NCBI RefSeq assembly: GCF_037992945.1
Contig: NZ_CP150304.1
Location: 1,367,501 to 1,431,500, forward strand
Direction: 5' to 3'
DNA length: 64,000 nucleotides
Origin: Peribacillus sp. FSL E2-0218
GTDB lineage: Bacteria; Bacillota; Bacilli; Bacillales; DSM-1321
Shown here piece by piece: positions 43,039 to 51,636 of the stretch (position 1 is its first letter; every line of letters starts with the position of its first letter). Under the pieces are notes generated by a model, which did no database searches, was not told the DNA's origin, and saw only the letters and a list, made by a program, of their open reading frames with translations. A program made the translations under genes and the position numbers.

Positions 43039-45257
43039 AAAAATTAGAAGAAAATAGTTTCGATCCGCGCTATATAAATAAATTCGCTAGTTTAATGACT
43101 GTAGGCAACGGATATTTCGGTCTGCGTGCTTCCCATGAAGAAAATTATGTAAATCAAACAAGAGGGATGTATGTGGCAGGGATTTATAATAAAGCTACAG
43201 TCAATGAACCGTCCGATTTGGTCAACTTGCCAGATGTGGCGGGCATGAATATTGAGCTTGATGGAGAGGTCTTTTCCCTATTAACAGGAGAGATTCTTTC
43301 CTACAAACGCCAGTTGAACCTTGAAAACGGGGAACTGCGACGTGATATATTATGGAAAAGCAGAACCGGTTCACGCTTCCGCCTTACGTTTCAGCGTTTT
43401 GCCGCAAAAAACGACCGCCATGTTCTGGCAACTAAATTGACGGTTACTTCTTTGGATAAACCTGCTCAAATGAAAATCGTGACTGGAATCGATGCACAGC
43501 AAACGAATTTTGGAAGACAGCATCTTATTGAAGAAAAGGTTCGTGTTGCGGAAGGGGACTTGCTTCAGGGAACCTATAAAACAACCGAATCGGGGCATAC
43601 CATCGCAATTGCAACATGTTGTACTGGTTCAGTCAAAGGCGAGATGTCCCACACTGCTAAAAATAGGCAGCTGCTATCCGCCATTAATCAGGACCTTCTG
43701 GCTGATACCCCTTTCGTTCTTGAAAAAATGGGCGTCATTTTTACGTCCCTGGATGGTGATTTAAGGGGGGAAAGCCCTGAAGAAGCAAGTGAAGCGGTCC
43801 TACGAAGCTGCTCTGCTGCTGGATATGATGCTTTGCTGCATAAATCGGCAGGGGAGTGGGCGCAATTTTGGATGGAAAAGCGCATCAAAGTGGCATCGAC
43901 GAGGGATTTTGACCAGCTTGCCATCGATTTTTCCCTATATCAACTGGAGGTCATGACACCTGCCCATGATGAACGGTTTAGCGTAGGTGCAAAGGGTTTG
44001 ACGGGAGAAGGATATAAAGGACATGTGTTTTGGGATACGGAAATATTCATAACACCGTTTCATCTGTATACGGAGCCGGAAAAAGCGAGAAAGCTTTTGC
44101 GTTACCGTTACTTGAGGCTGAAGCAGGCGCTGGATAAAGCTGCATCGAATGGCTATGAAGGGGCTTTGTTCCCTTGGGAAAGTGCATTCACTGGTGAAGA
44201 AGAAACACCTGAATTTGCAGCCATCAACATTAAAACCGGGAAGCGTCAGAAGGTGGCCTCCGCTTTGGCGGAGCACCATATTGTTGCAGACATTGCCTAT
44301 ACTGTAGTGAAATACTACCAAAATACATGGGATGACTCGTTCATGAAAAAAGAAGGGCTGGAGCTTCTTAAGGAAACGAGCCGGTTTTGGATCAGCCGGG
44401 CCGTGGAAGAAAATGACCAGCTGGTTATCAAAGATGTCATCGGACCGGATGAGTACACGGAGCATATCGATAATAATGCCTTTACCAATTATATGGCTTG
44501 GTACAATGTCGAGCAGGCGCTGTTTTTTATGGATAAATACGGGGATGATGATCGGCAATTAAAGGATCGGGGCCATGAGTTTTTGAAGCGCTTATATCTG
44601 CCTAAGGCCAATGATGATAAAATCATCCCCCAAGATGATACGTTCCTGAGCAAGCCTGAGATCGACCTTTCACGGTACAAACAAGCTCAGGGCAGTCAGG
44701 GCATCCTTATGGATTATTCACGTCAAGAAGTGAATGAGATGCAAATCCTGAAACAGGCGGATGTCGTCATGCTGCTCTACTTATTACCGGATGTATTTCC
44801 AAGTGATATAATCTATGAAAATCTGCGTTATTATGAGGAGCATACCATCCACGACTCTTCATTGAGCAAAGCGATTCATGCCATAGTTGCAGCAAGGGCG
44901 GGGGAAATCGAAAAGGCATACGAATTTTTCCAGGAGAGCTGTTTAATCGACTTGGGCCCGAATCCTCAATCCTCTGATGAGGGACTTCATGCTGCTTCCC
45001 TCGGTGCCATCTGGATGGCAGCAATGTTCGGTTTTGCAAATGTCTCGATCAAGAATCAGCGGTTAAGTCTGGACCCTAAGCTGCCATCAGGATGGTCAGA
45101 ACTTGCTTTCCCGCTCAATTTCCAAGGGTCTCGCTTACATGTTGCCCTAACCCACAACCAAGCCGTCATAACGAAAGTTTCGGGTGATGATGTATGTATT
45201 GAACTAAATGGGACTGAATTTCTCGTATCGGACAAATTTGCAATGGACCTTCACTAA
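43035..45257 (+). CDS. ycjT: GH65 glycoside phosphorylase (YcjT-like, kojibiose phosphorylase)
   Basis: A 740-residue GH65 inverting phosphorylase. The N-terminal beta-sandwich opens with SFDPRYINKFASLMTVGNGYFG. The (alpha/alpha)6 barrel contains GHVFWDTEIFITPFHLYTEPE (about 330-350), EGALFPWESAFTGEE, and the catalytic Glu in VIKDVIGPDEYTEHIDNNAFTN (about 475-485). The phosphate-binding part is QPSSDEGLHAASLGAIW-like (here NPQSSDEGLHAASLGAIW). It would split kojibiose or another alpha-1,2 glucoside to beta-glucose 1-phosphate, which the phosphoglucomutase below uses. The glycosidic linkage is inferred from E. coli YcjT. Confidence 0.82.
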   Translation: MKKLEENSFDPRYINKFASLMTVGNGYFGLRASHEENYVNQTRGMYVAGIYNKATVNEPSDLVNLPDVAGMNIELDGEVFSLLTGEILSYKRQLNLENGELRRDILWKSRTGSRFRLTFQRFAAKNDRHVLATKLTVTSLDKPAQMKIVTGIDAQQTNFGRQHLIEEKVRVAEGDLLQGTYKTTESGHTIAIATCCTGSVKGEMSHTAKNRQLLSAINQDLLADTPFVLEKMGVIFTSLDGDLRGESPEEASEAVLRSCSAAGYDALLHKSAGEWAQFWMEKRIKVASTRDFDQLAIDFSLYQLEVMTPAHDERFSVGAKGLTGEGYKGHVFWDTEIFITPFHLYTEPEKARKLLRYRYLRLKQALDKAASNGYEGALFPWESAFTGEEETPEFAAINIKTGKRQKVASALAEHHIVADIAYTVVKYYQNTWDDSFMKKEGLELLKETSRFWISRAVEENDQLVIKDVIGPDEYTEHIDNNAFTNYMAWYNVEQALFFMDKYGDDDRQLKDRGHEFLKRLYLPKANDDKIIPQDDTFLSKPEIDLSRYKQAQGSQGILMDYSRQEVNEMQILKQADVVMLLYLLPDVFPSDIIYENLRYYEEHTIHDSSLSKAIHAIVAARAGEIEKAYEFFQESCLIDLGPNPQSSDEGLHAASLGAIWMAAMFGFANVSIKNQRLSLDPKLPSGWSELAFPLNFQGSRLHVALTHNQAVITKVSGDDVCIELNGTEFLVSDKFAMDLH

Positions 45258-45310
45258 AAGAGAATAGCATCCGTTCTTGCTAGCGATCATTAAAAAAATT
45301 GGAGGCAAAC

Positions 45311-46456
45311 ATGAAAGTAGTCATTGCACCAGATTCATTTAAAGAGAGTTTACCAGCAGACGAAGTGGCAAGAGCCATTCAAGCTGGATTTCTGTCCATT
45401 TTCCCGCAAGCGGAGTATCACTTGCTGCCAATTGCAGATGGCGGTGAAGGTACGCTACAGGCATTGGTATCCGCACATAACGGAAGCATCGAAAGCGTAT
45501 TCGTTACAGGCCCGCTTGGAATTCCGGTAGAAGCGAAAATAGCATTCTCGAATGATGGAAAGACAGCTTTTATCGAAATGGCGGAGGCTTGCGGATTACA
45601 CCTTGTTCCGATGGGTCGGCGAAATCCGTTACATACCACTTCCTTTGGTGTGGGAGAGCTGATGCTTCATGCGCTGAATCATGGAGCTGCGGAACTAATC
45701 ATTGGAGTGGGCGGGAGTTCAACGAATGATGGCGGTGTGGGCATGGCATCCGCGCTTGGTTATGAATTTTTCGATGAACAAGGAAAGCAGGTAGAGGGTA
45801 TCGGCAAGGATCTATTTCATATAACTTCATTGTCTGATCGCAACCGTGATCGGCGTTTGGATACTGTGAAAATAATAGTGGCGGCAGATGTCGATAACCC
45901 CTTAACGGGCAGGGATGGTGCTACATATATCTATGGACCGCAAAAAGGGCTGCCTAAAGAGATGTTGAATGAGATGGATCAAGCCATGGGCAGATTTCAT
46001 CAAATCGCAGGCAGCTATATGGGAACGGATGTCTCCTCCTTGCCGGGAAGCGGTGCAGGCGGAGGGATGGGGGCAGGTCTGCTGTTATTCACAGGAGCTC
46101 AAATAAAGAAGGGGATCGATCTCGTGCTGGAGCATTTGAAGATGAAAGAAATCTGCCAAGATGCGGATATCGTGATCGTCGGCGAAGGAAAAATAGATAG
46201 CCAAACAATATATGGAAAAGCACCTGCAGGCGTAGCGAAATGTGCGCCGCGAAAAGCGAAGGTGATAGCGATTTGCGGAAGTGTGGGTGAAGGCTCGGAG
46301 GCTCTTTATGATCATGGCTTTGATGCGATCTTCCCCACCATTCCTGCCATGCTGCCAATTGAAAACATTCTAAGCGGTGCATTTGCAAATATCGAGAGAA
46401 CATCTCGAAATGTGGCAGCATTGCTTCGAAATGAAAGGGACGGTTCCAATGGATGA
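45311..46456 (+). CDS. Glycerate kinase (GarK/GlxK family)
   Basis: A 381-residue type I glycerate kinase. MKVVIAPDSFKESLPADEVA is the family start and GVGGSSTNDGGVGMASALGY (about 132-151) its best-known motif; GADVDNPLTG-like VAADVDNPLTGRDGATYIYGPQKG follows. It phosphorylates D-glycerate to 2-phosphoglycerate, feeding glycolysis. ATG 45311 follows GGAGGCAAAC. It is not part of the E. coli ycj island; here it lies between ycjT and the mutase and overlaps the latter by 8 bases. This fits release of glycerate by the GH13_18 enzyme. Confidence 0.9.
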   Translation: MKVVIAPDSFKESLPADEVARAIQAGFLSIFPQAEYHLLPIADGGEGTLQALVSAHNGSIESVFVTGPLGIPVEAKIAFSNDGKTAFIEMAEACGLHLVPMGRRNPLHTTSFGVGELMLHALNHGAAELIIGVGGSSTNDGGVGMASALGYEFFDEQGKQVEGIGKDLFHITSLSDRNRDRRLDTVKIIVAADVDNPLTGRDGATYIYGPQKGLPKEMLNEMDQAMGRFHQIAGSYMGTDVSSLPGSGAGGGMGAGLLLFTGAQIKKGIDLVLEHLKMKEICQDADIVIVGEGKIDSQTIYGKAPAGVAKCAPRKAKVIAICGSVGEGSEALYDHGFDAIFPTIPAMLPIENILSGAFANIERTSRNVAALLRNERDGSNG

Positions 46457-47135
46457 AAAATTTATCGATGCTGTAGTATTTGACCTTGATGGTGTCATAA
46501 CGGATACAGCGCATTATCATTTCCTGGCTTGGCGGGACCTCGCTCGTGAGATAAACATCGATATTGACGAAATGTTTAACGAGAGGTTAAAGGGCGTAAG
46601 CCGCATGGCTTCACTTGAACTGATTCTACAGGAAGGCAATCGACAAAATGACTTTTCGCTAAGTGAAAAAGAAGAAATGGCTGAAAAGAAGAATCAACAT
46701 TATTGTCAGTTTTTGAAGCAGTTGACGCCTCATGATATACTGCCGGGAATCATCGAGCTGATAACCGCCATCAAAAGTGAAGGAGTCCCTATTGGCCTTG
46801 CTTCCGTTTCCAGAAATGCAAGCACTGTATTGAAGGCACTTCAGTTAGAGGATACTTTTGATTATGTTGTCGATGCTTCAAAAGTGAAAAAGTCAAAACC
46901 CGATCCGGAAATTTTCCTAACTGCATGTAACCAGCTTGAGGCAAACCCAAAACGTTCAATTGGTATTGAAGATGCATCTGCAGGCATCGACTCGATCAAG
47001 GCAAGCGAAATGTTTGCTGTAGGAGTGGGCAATACCCTTTTCAAATCCGATTATCAGGTAGATGCAACGAACGAACTCAATTGGGAAGTAATCAAGGCTG
47101 AATATATCAAGTCCGTAAAAGTAACGCGCTCATGA
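46449..47135 (+). CDS. pgmB: Beta-phosphoglucomutase (YcjU-like)
   Basis: A 228-residue HAD enzyme. VVFDLDGVITDTAHYHFLAW (nucleophile Asp and acid/base Asp, about 11-30) is diagnostic for beta-phosphoglucomutases. IGLASVSRNASTVLKAL has the motif II Ser. KSKPDPEIFLTA is motif III (Lys) and GIEDASAGIDSIKASEM is motif IV. It isomerises beta-glucose 1-phosphate to glucose 6-phosphate, the product of GH65 phosphorolysis. It starts at ATG 46449 inside the end of the glycerate kinase gene and closes the operon before a terminator. Confidence 0.9.
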   Translation: MDEKFIDAVVFDLDGVITDTAHYHFLAWRDLAREINIDIDEMFNERLKGVSRMASLELILQEGNRQNDFSLSEKEEMAEKKNQHYCQFLKQLTPHDILPGIIELITAIKSEGVPIGLASVSRNASTVLKALQLEDTFDYVVDASKVKKSKPDPEIFLTACNQLEANPKRSIGIEDASAGIDSIKASEMFAVGVGNTLFKSDYQVDATNELNWEVIKAEYIKSVKVTRS

Positions 47136-47170
47136 AACCCGTCCTCCTTCATCGGAGGACGGGTTTTTTT
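47135..47170 (+). terminator. Terminator of the ycj-type operon
   Basis: AAACCCGTCCTCC / GGAGGACGGGTTT stem and T-run, immediately after the mutase stop. Confidence 0.9.
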
Positions 47171-47473
47171 ATGTTTATAAGGAAAGGGATTGTTTTCAAC
47201 GCCATTTTCTAAAAACATGTTTTTCCTTTTAGTAGTGTGGTCAAGGTCCCTGAGCTGTATGGGGAAATGGTCGAGCGTTCAATCTTCCTGTTTCATAGTC
47301 AATATCTCCAGATTCAAAATAACCAGTCTGGAAGTATGGTCCTGGTTTGTAATATAGGTGTAAAAGTTCGTGTGAAGTTGAAAACAAATATTTACATTTC
47401 TAATAATGTACAGTTTTACGTATTACTGTATAATGTTGAAGCATGTCAAATAACTTAACAAAGGAGAGGGCAC

Positions 47474-47518
47474 ATGAAGATTATTCTGAAGGTTGAAAAA
47501 AAAACGTTTCCCCTGTAA
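47474..47518 (+). CDS. Possible 14-residue leader ORF before the SulP gene
   Basis: A perfect ribosome site, AAGGAGAGGGCAC, is followed by ATG and 14 codons (MKIILKVEKKTFPL) ending TAA. It precedes the SulP transporter by 86 bases. TATAAT at 47429-47434 is a possible -10 upstream without a clear -35. Short ORFs of this kind can be regulatory leader peptides, but it may also be a chance ORF. The stretch 47171-47428 holds no other supported feature. Confidence 0.35.
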   Translation: MKIILKVEKKTFPL

Positions 47519-47604
47519 CCATCTTTAATTAAACAACGATAATGCTTTTCGATTTTCCCACTGGCGATGGTGGATGTTAACCAAAAAAGACCAAGGATGT
47601 GAGA

Positions 47605-49254
47605 ATGAAAAGAATGATAAAAGATACTAGATTTCAAGGATATAACATGAAGGGTTTTCAAAAAGACGTAACGGCAGGATTGGTTGTAGGCGTCGTAGCC
47701 ATTCCTCTAGGACTTGCATTTGCAATTGCTTCAGGCGTAGAACCGATATACGGATTATATACGACGATCATAGCGGGAATTCTCATTTCCATTTTGGGAG
47801 GATCTAAATATCAAATTGGTGGACCTACAGGTGCATTCGTTCCCTTATTATTCGGCATCGTTATGCAATATGGCTATGAAAGCTTGCTGATTGCCGGGTT
47901 TTTGGCGGGACTGATGTTAGTCCTGATGGGCCTGCTAAAGCTGGGCAATTTGATGAAGTTCATCCCCCGTCCAGTCATCATCGGTTTTACGACAGGCATT
48001 GCCATCATCATCTTTTCGGGACAGATTGCCAGCTTCCTGGGAATGAAAGTGGAAAAGCATGAAGCGTTTATAGATAACATGAAGGAGCTTGTGATTAAAG
48101 CGGACACGATCAGTTTATATAGTATTGCTGTTGCGTGTATATGCTTCATCGTCATCCTGCTGGCACCAAGAGTTCTGCCACGAGTGCCAGGACCTCTGCT
48201 GGGCCTGCTTGTCTCGACATTGGCAGCCTACTTTTTATTTCGGGATAAGGTAGCCACCATTGGATCGACGTATGGAGCCATTCCGAAAGGGTTCCCCGAA
48301 TTCCATGTACCGGAGTTATCAGTGGAAACCATCATCACACTCCTCCCAGTTGCCTTTACGATTGCCTTGTTAGGCGGTGTTGAGTCATTGTTATCCGCCA
48401 CGGTGGCTGATAACATGGGAGGAACCAAGCATGATAGCAATAAGGAATTGGTTGGCCAAGGGATTGCGAATATGGCGACTCCATTCTTTGGCGGGATACC
48501 GGCAACGGGTGCCATTGCGAGGACTGCGACAAACATAAAAAGCGGTGCCGTTTCCCCTATGTCTGGAGTCATTCATGGAATCGTCGTTTTGTTGGTTTTG
48601 CTCGTGCTTTCTCCTTTTGCAGCGCATATACCATTGGCCAGCATGGCACCGATATTGATGTTTGTAGCCTGGAATATGAGTGAAAGGAAGGAATTCGCTC
48701 ATGTATTGAAAACGAAGACGACCGATTCAGCTGTTTTATTAGTGACTTTTCTCGTCACGGTCTTCACTGATTTAATCATGGGAGTCGGCATTGGCTTATT
48801 GATTGCGTTCGTCACCTTCATTAAGAAAATGAGCCATACGTTAAAGGTCAGGGAAAGGAAAGATGATATCACGGAAATCGTCTCAACCGATGATTCGGGT
48901 TCAAAGATCAATGTGTATAACTTGGAGGGGCCGTTATTCTTTGGATCGATAGATGTATTGGAGTCTTCGATATTGGCAAATTTGGATAATAAGACGAAGA
49001 TATTGGTATTAAGCATGCGGCGGGTAACCTATATGGATACCTCAGCAGAGGCTGCACTATTGGCGATCGTTAATCGCATCGGAAAATACAAAGGAAAACT
49101 GATCATTTCCGGAATCCAGCAACAACCGAAGGAATTGCTTCTCAGCACGGGACTGTATCATAAAATCGAAAAACAGCATTTTTTCAAATCCAGGGAAGAT
49201 GCCCTCTATTTTGCGAAAAAGCAATTGAATGGAAGTGCGGATAAAGTAGTCTAA
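47605..49254 (+). CDS. SulP-family anion transporter with STAS domain
   Basis: A 549-residue SulP protein. About eleven to fourteen hydrophobic segments fill residues 15-420; GLVVGVVAIPLGLAFAIASGVEPIYGLY (about 19-46) and GGTKHDSNKELVGQGIANMATPFFGGIPATGAIARTATNIKSGA are the hallmark motifs. The cytosolic STAS domain (about 440-545) includes LEGPLFFGSID and VLSMRRVTYMDTSAEAALL. SulP proteins carry sulfate, bicarbonate or dicarboxylates; the ion here is unknown. ATG 47605 follows CCAAGGATG. Confidence 0.9.
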   Translation: MKRMIKDTRFQGYNMKGFQKDVTAGLVVGVVAIPLGLAFAIASGVEPIYGLYTTIIAGILISILGGSKYQIGGPTGAFVPLLFGIVMQYGYESLLIAGFLAGLMLVLMGLLKLGNLMKFIPRPVIIGFTTGIAIIIFSGQIASFLGMKVEKHEAFIDNMKELVIKADTISLYSIAVACICFIVILLAPRVLPRVPGPLLGLLVSTLAAYFLFRDKVATIGSTYGAIPKGFPEFHVPELSVETIITLLPVAFTIALLGGVESLLSATVADNMGGTKHDSNKELVGQGIANMATPFFGGIPATGAIARTATNIKSGAVSPMSGVIHGIVVLLVLLVLSPFAAHIPLASMAPILMFVAWNMSERKEFAHVLKTKTTDSAVLLVTFLVTVFTDLIMGVGIGLLIAFVTFIKKMSHTLKVRERKDDITEIVSTDDSGSKINVYNLEGPLFFGSIDVLESSILANLDNKTKILVLSMRRVTYMDTSAEAALLAIVNRIGKYKGKLIISGIQQQPKELLLSTGLYHKIEKQHFFKSREDALYFAKKQLNGSADKVV

Positions 49255-49337
49255 TTGATTCATCCTGGAAGTCCCTTTTTGGAATGTTATGTTATAGTAT
49301 CGTTAACAGTAGATTTTAAAAGAAGGTGACTCTCAGG

Positions 49338-49751
49338 GTGAATATTTATCGGATTGGCCAGCTCGCTGAACTTGCAAATGTCTCGAGGAGAACCATTGAT
49401 TATTACACACAACTAGGAATGCTGAACTACGAAAAAACTGGGTCCAGATACCGATATTACACGGAAGATGCACTAAACCGTCTTCAAATGATCAATCGGT
49501 ATAAAGAACAGAATATGCCTTTGAATGAAATCAAGGAACGATTGCAGGTCTGGAAGCAAACCACCGTCGATTCTGAGCAAGTGCTCTTGATGGTGGACAA
49601 ATTGTCTGCAGACCTTAAGGAGCTGGAAAATGAATTGATGGAATTAAAGCCTTTGCTCAACCAGCTCGATGAACAGCAGGTCTCGTTTGCCGTAAAGCAG
49701 CTTTCCGTTAGAAGCAGCTCTTTATTGAGCATCATTGCCATGCTTGCTTAA
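49338..49751 (+). CDS. MerR-family regulator
   Basis: A 137-residue transcription factor. The winged-helix domain begins YRIGQLAELANVSRRTIDYY and continues TQLGMLNYEKTGSRYRYYTEDAL (about 3-45). A coiled coil (about 70-115) mediates dimerisation. There is no obvious Cys metal site or effector domain. GTG 49338 is favoured, with AGAAGGTGA upstream. Its terminator was the target of the IS insertion immediately downstream. Its regulon is unknown; the SulP gene 83 bases upstream is a candidate. Confidence 0.85.
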   Translation: MNIYRIGQLAELANVSRRTIDYYTQLGMLNYEKTGSRYRYYTEDALNRLQMINRYKEQNMPLNEIKERLQVWKQTTVDSEQVLLMVDKLSADLKELENELMELKPLLNQLDEQQVSFAVKQLSVRSSSLLSIIAMLA

Positions 49752-49760
49752 GCTTGTTTA

Positions 49761-49776
49761 AGACCCGAATGGGTCT
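49761..49776 (+). repeat. 16-bp target-site duplication (left copy)
   Basis: AGACCCGAATGGGTCT, an inverted repeat with a GAAT loop, is present here and identically at 51516-51531, exactly flanking the IS. The right copy is followed by TTTTTTT and so is the original intrinsic terminator stem of the MerR gene; the left copy lost the T-run. Confidence 0.85.
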
Positions 49777-49885
49777 CAGTTTGTAGACAAAAGGGGTTCG
49801 GAATTAAAAAATTCCGAACCCCTTTTGAAATTCCTTTGAAATTTTGACCAAAGGTTACGAGATTTGGGCTCTTCGAGCCACTATG

Positions 49886-51244
49886 TTAAGCCGTTTTAGG
49901 ACCTTGCCATGTCCAAGTGGCCATCTTCTTTACATTCATGGCAGCGAAAGTAAGCATCGCCTGCATCGACAATTTTTTAAGTCCCCTTAAAGTAGTCCAA
50001 CGCATACCATGCTTTTCTTTTGCATCTGCGAATACACGCTCAATCGTTTCTTTGCGTTTCGCATATATAGGTTTTACCTCTTGATGATGACGCAGATGAT
50101 CTGCTTCTTCCACATATGCTTGCCAGATATGCCGTGTCACTACTTTTTGATGGTCTTTGCTTTCCGTACACCGTGATAAAAATGAGCATGTTGCACAAAT
50201 TTGTTTGGGCGATTTGTACTCGCGATAGCCCTCTTTATTTGTTGTTGAGTACTTTAAAGTTTCTCCCGAAGGGCAAAGGTAACAATCAAAGTGTTCATCG
50301 TAAACATAGTCATGTTTGCGAAAGAATCCTTCTTTTGTACGAGGACGTGTATAGGGTAAAGCAGGTGTGATTTCTTTGTTAAATAGGTAGCTTGTAATCG
50401 CTGGTGTTTTATAAGCTGCATCTGCGGCAACTGCTTCTGGTTTTCCAACTTTCTCAATCACTTGCTCAACAAGTGGCTCCAAAATATGACTGTCATGTGT
50501 ATTACCAGGTGTTACAATCGTTCCCAATACAAAACCGTTGCCGTCTGCGGCCGCATGGAATGAATAGGCAAACTGTTTTGTTCGTTCATCTTTCACATAG
50601 TAGCCACTCTCAGGATCCGTAGTACTTTCTTTAATTGCTTTGGTTTCTTCCTTATCAAATTTATCTGGTGGAAAAGGCTTCTTTCCATGGTTTTCACGAT
50701 CTTGATTGATTTCTTCTTGAAGACGTCCTTGATACGCTCGTGTTTCTTTACGAACGATTTTCTTTTCAAATTTCCGTTTATTCGCACTGGCTTTCACATG
50801 TGTGGAATCCACGAAAACGTGTTCTACACTTATTAACTTTTTATTAGCAGCTGTCATTAAAATGCGACAGAAAATCTGTTCAAACAGGTCTGTATCTTTA
50901 AAGCGTCGCTCATAATTTTTTCCGAACGTAGAGAAATGAGGCACTTTATCATGGAAACCATAGCCTAAGAACCAACGATAAGCCATATTGGTTTCAACTT
51001 CTTCAATCGTTTTACGCATGGAACGAATACCGAAGGTATATTGAATGAAAGTCAGTTTAACTAAAATAACTGGATCAATACTTGGGCGTCCTACCTCTGA
51101 GTACATATCTTTCACCAAGTCATAAATGAAAGTGAAGTCAATGGCAGCCTCCATTTTACGAACCAAATGGTTCGGTGGCACCAGTTGATCTAAAGTAATC
51201 ATTTCAAGTTGATCTCGCTGAATAGAATCATGTTTAGAAAGCAT
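49886..51244 (-). CDS. IS1182-family transposase
   Basis: A 452-residue DDE transposase. The N-terminal part (about 1-80, with LVPPNHLVRKMEAAIDF and GRPSIDPVILVKLTFIQY) is the DUF772-like domain. The acidic triad fits HVFVDSTHVKASANK (first Asp), AVAADAAYKTPAI (second Asp) and ETIERVFADAKEKHGMR (Glu). CYLCPSGETLKY followed by QICATCSFLSRCTES is a zinc-ribbon insertion typical of the family. ATG 51244 was chosen after GAGGTG. No frameshift or stop is visible. Confidence 0.92.
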   Translation of the reverse strand: MLSKHDSIQRDQLEMITLDQLVPPNHLVRKMEAAIDFTFIYDLVKDMYSEVGRPSIDPVILVKLTFIQYTFGIRSMRKTIEEVETNMAYRWFLGYGFHDKVPHFSTFGKNYERRFKDTDLFEQIFCRILMTAANKKLISVEHVFVDSTHVKASANKRKFEKKIVRKETRAYQGRLQEEINQDRENHGKKPFPPDKFDKEETKAIKESTTDPESGYYVKDERTKQFAYSFHAAADGNGFVLGTIVTPGNTHDSHILEPLVEQVIEKVGKPEAVAADAAYKTPAITSYLFNKEITPALPYTRPRTKEGFFRKHDYVYDEHFDCYLCPSGETLKYSTTNKEGYREYKSPKQICATCSFLSRCTESKDHQKVVTRHIWQAYVEEADHLRHHQEVKPIYAKRKETIERVFADAKEKHGMRWTTLRGLKKLSMQAMLTFAAMNVKKMATWTWQGPKTA

Positions 51245-51328
51245 CCTCATCACCTCAAGTTTTAATCCTTCAATTTTAAAACAAAAATGACTCCAGTCAA
51301 AAGTGTTCTATCTAAAAGGTAAGACAAA

Positions 51329-51451
51329 GTTGATTGGAGCGGGTGTTCGAGACTCCTGCGGGAAAAGCGCGTCTAGGGGAGACCCCGCAGGCAAAGCCGA
51401 GGAGGCTCCCCGACCGCCCGCGGAAAGCGAGTGCCTGGAGTGGAAATCAAC
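51329..51451 (+). repeat. GC-rich dispersed Bacillaceae repeat, inside the IS
   Basis: A 123-bp GC-rich segment running from GTTGATTGGAGCGGGTG to GGAAATCAAC, with GTTGATT/AATCAAC as its ends. Its core has GACTCCTGCGGG, GGAGACCCCGCAGGC and CCCGCGGAAAGCGAG, which can pair within it. Sequences of this type recur widely in Bacillaceae genomes, to my knowledge. It lies within the IS, between transposase and right end. A diverged copy is at about 60176. Confidence 0.75.
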
Positions 51452-51636
51452 GTCTAAATTGTACAGGCCATAAAAATAGACAAACTCGATTTTCATCGAG
51501 TTTGTCTACAGTCTGAGACCCGAATGGGTCTTTTTTTGTCGCCTTTATCTTTCTTTTTTTTGTAAAGATGAAGGATATAAAGGAATCAAAAAAGAAGAAC
51601 TTAAGTAATCGAAACTAATTGGAGAGGTGAGAGTGG

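Larger units (their letters stand above)
49777..51515 (-). mobile_element. IS1182-family insertion sequence (complete, 1739 bp)
   Basis: The element has imperfect terminal inverted repeats: CAGTTTGTAGACAAA at the left and CAGACTGTAGACAAA (reverse strand) at the right, 13 of 15 matching. It is flanked by a 16-bp duplication. Inside are a full-length transposase, a perfect 17-bp hairpin with 4-base loop (49789-49826) that can end transcripts from both sides, and a 14-bp hairpin near the right end (51477-51508) that may block read-through. A 123-bp GC-rich repeat lies between transposase and right end. All parts look intact, so it may be active. Confidence 0.88.
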
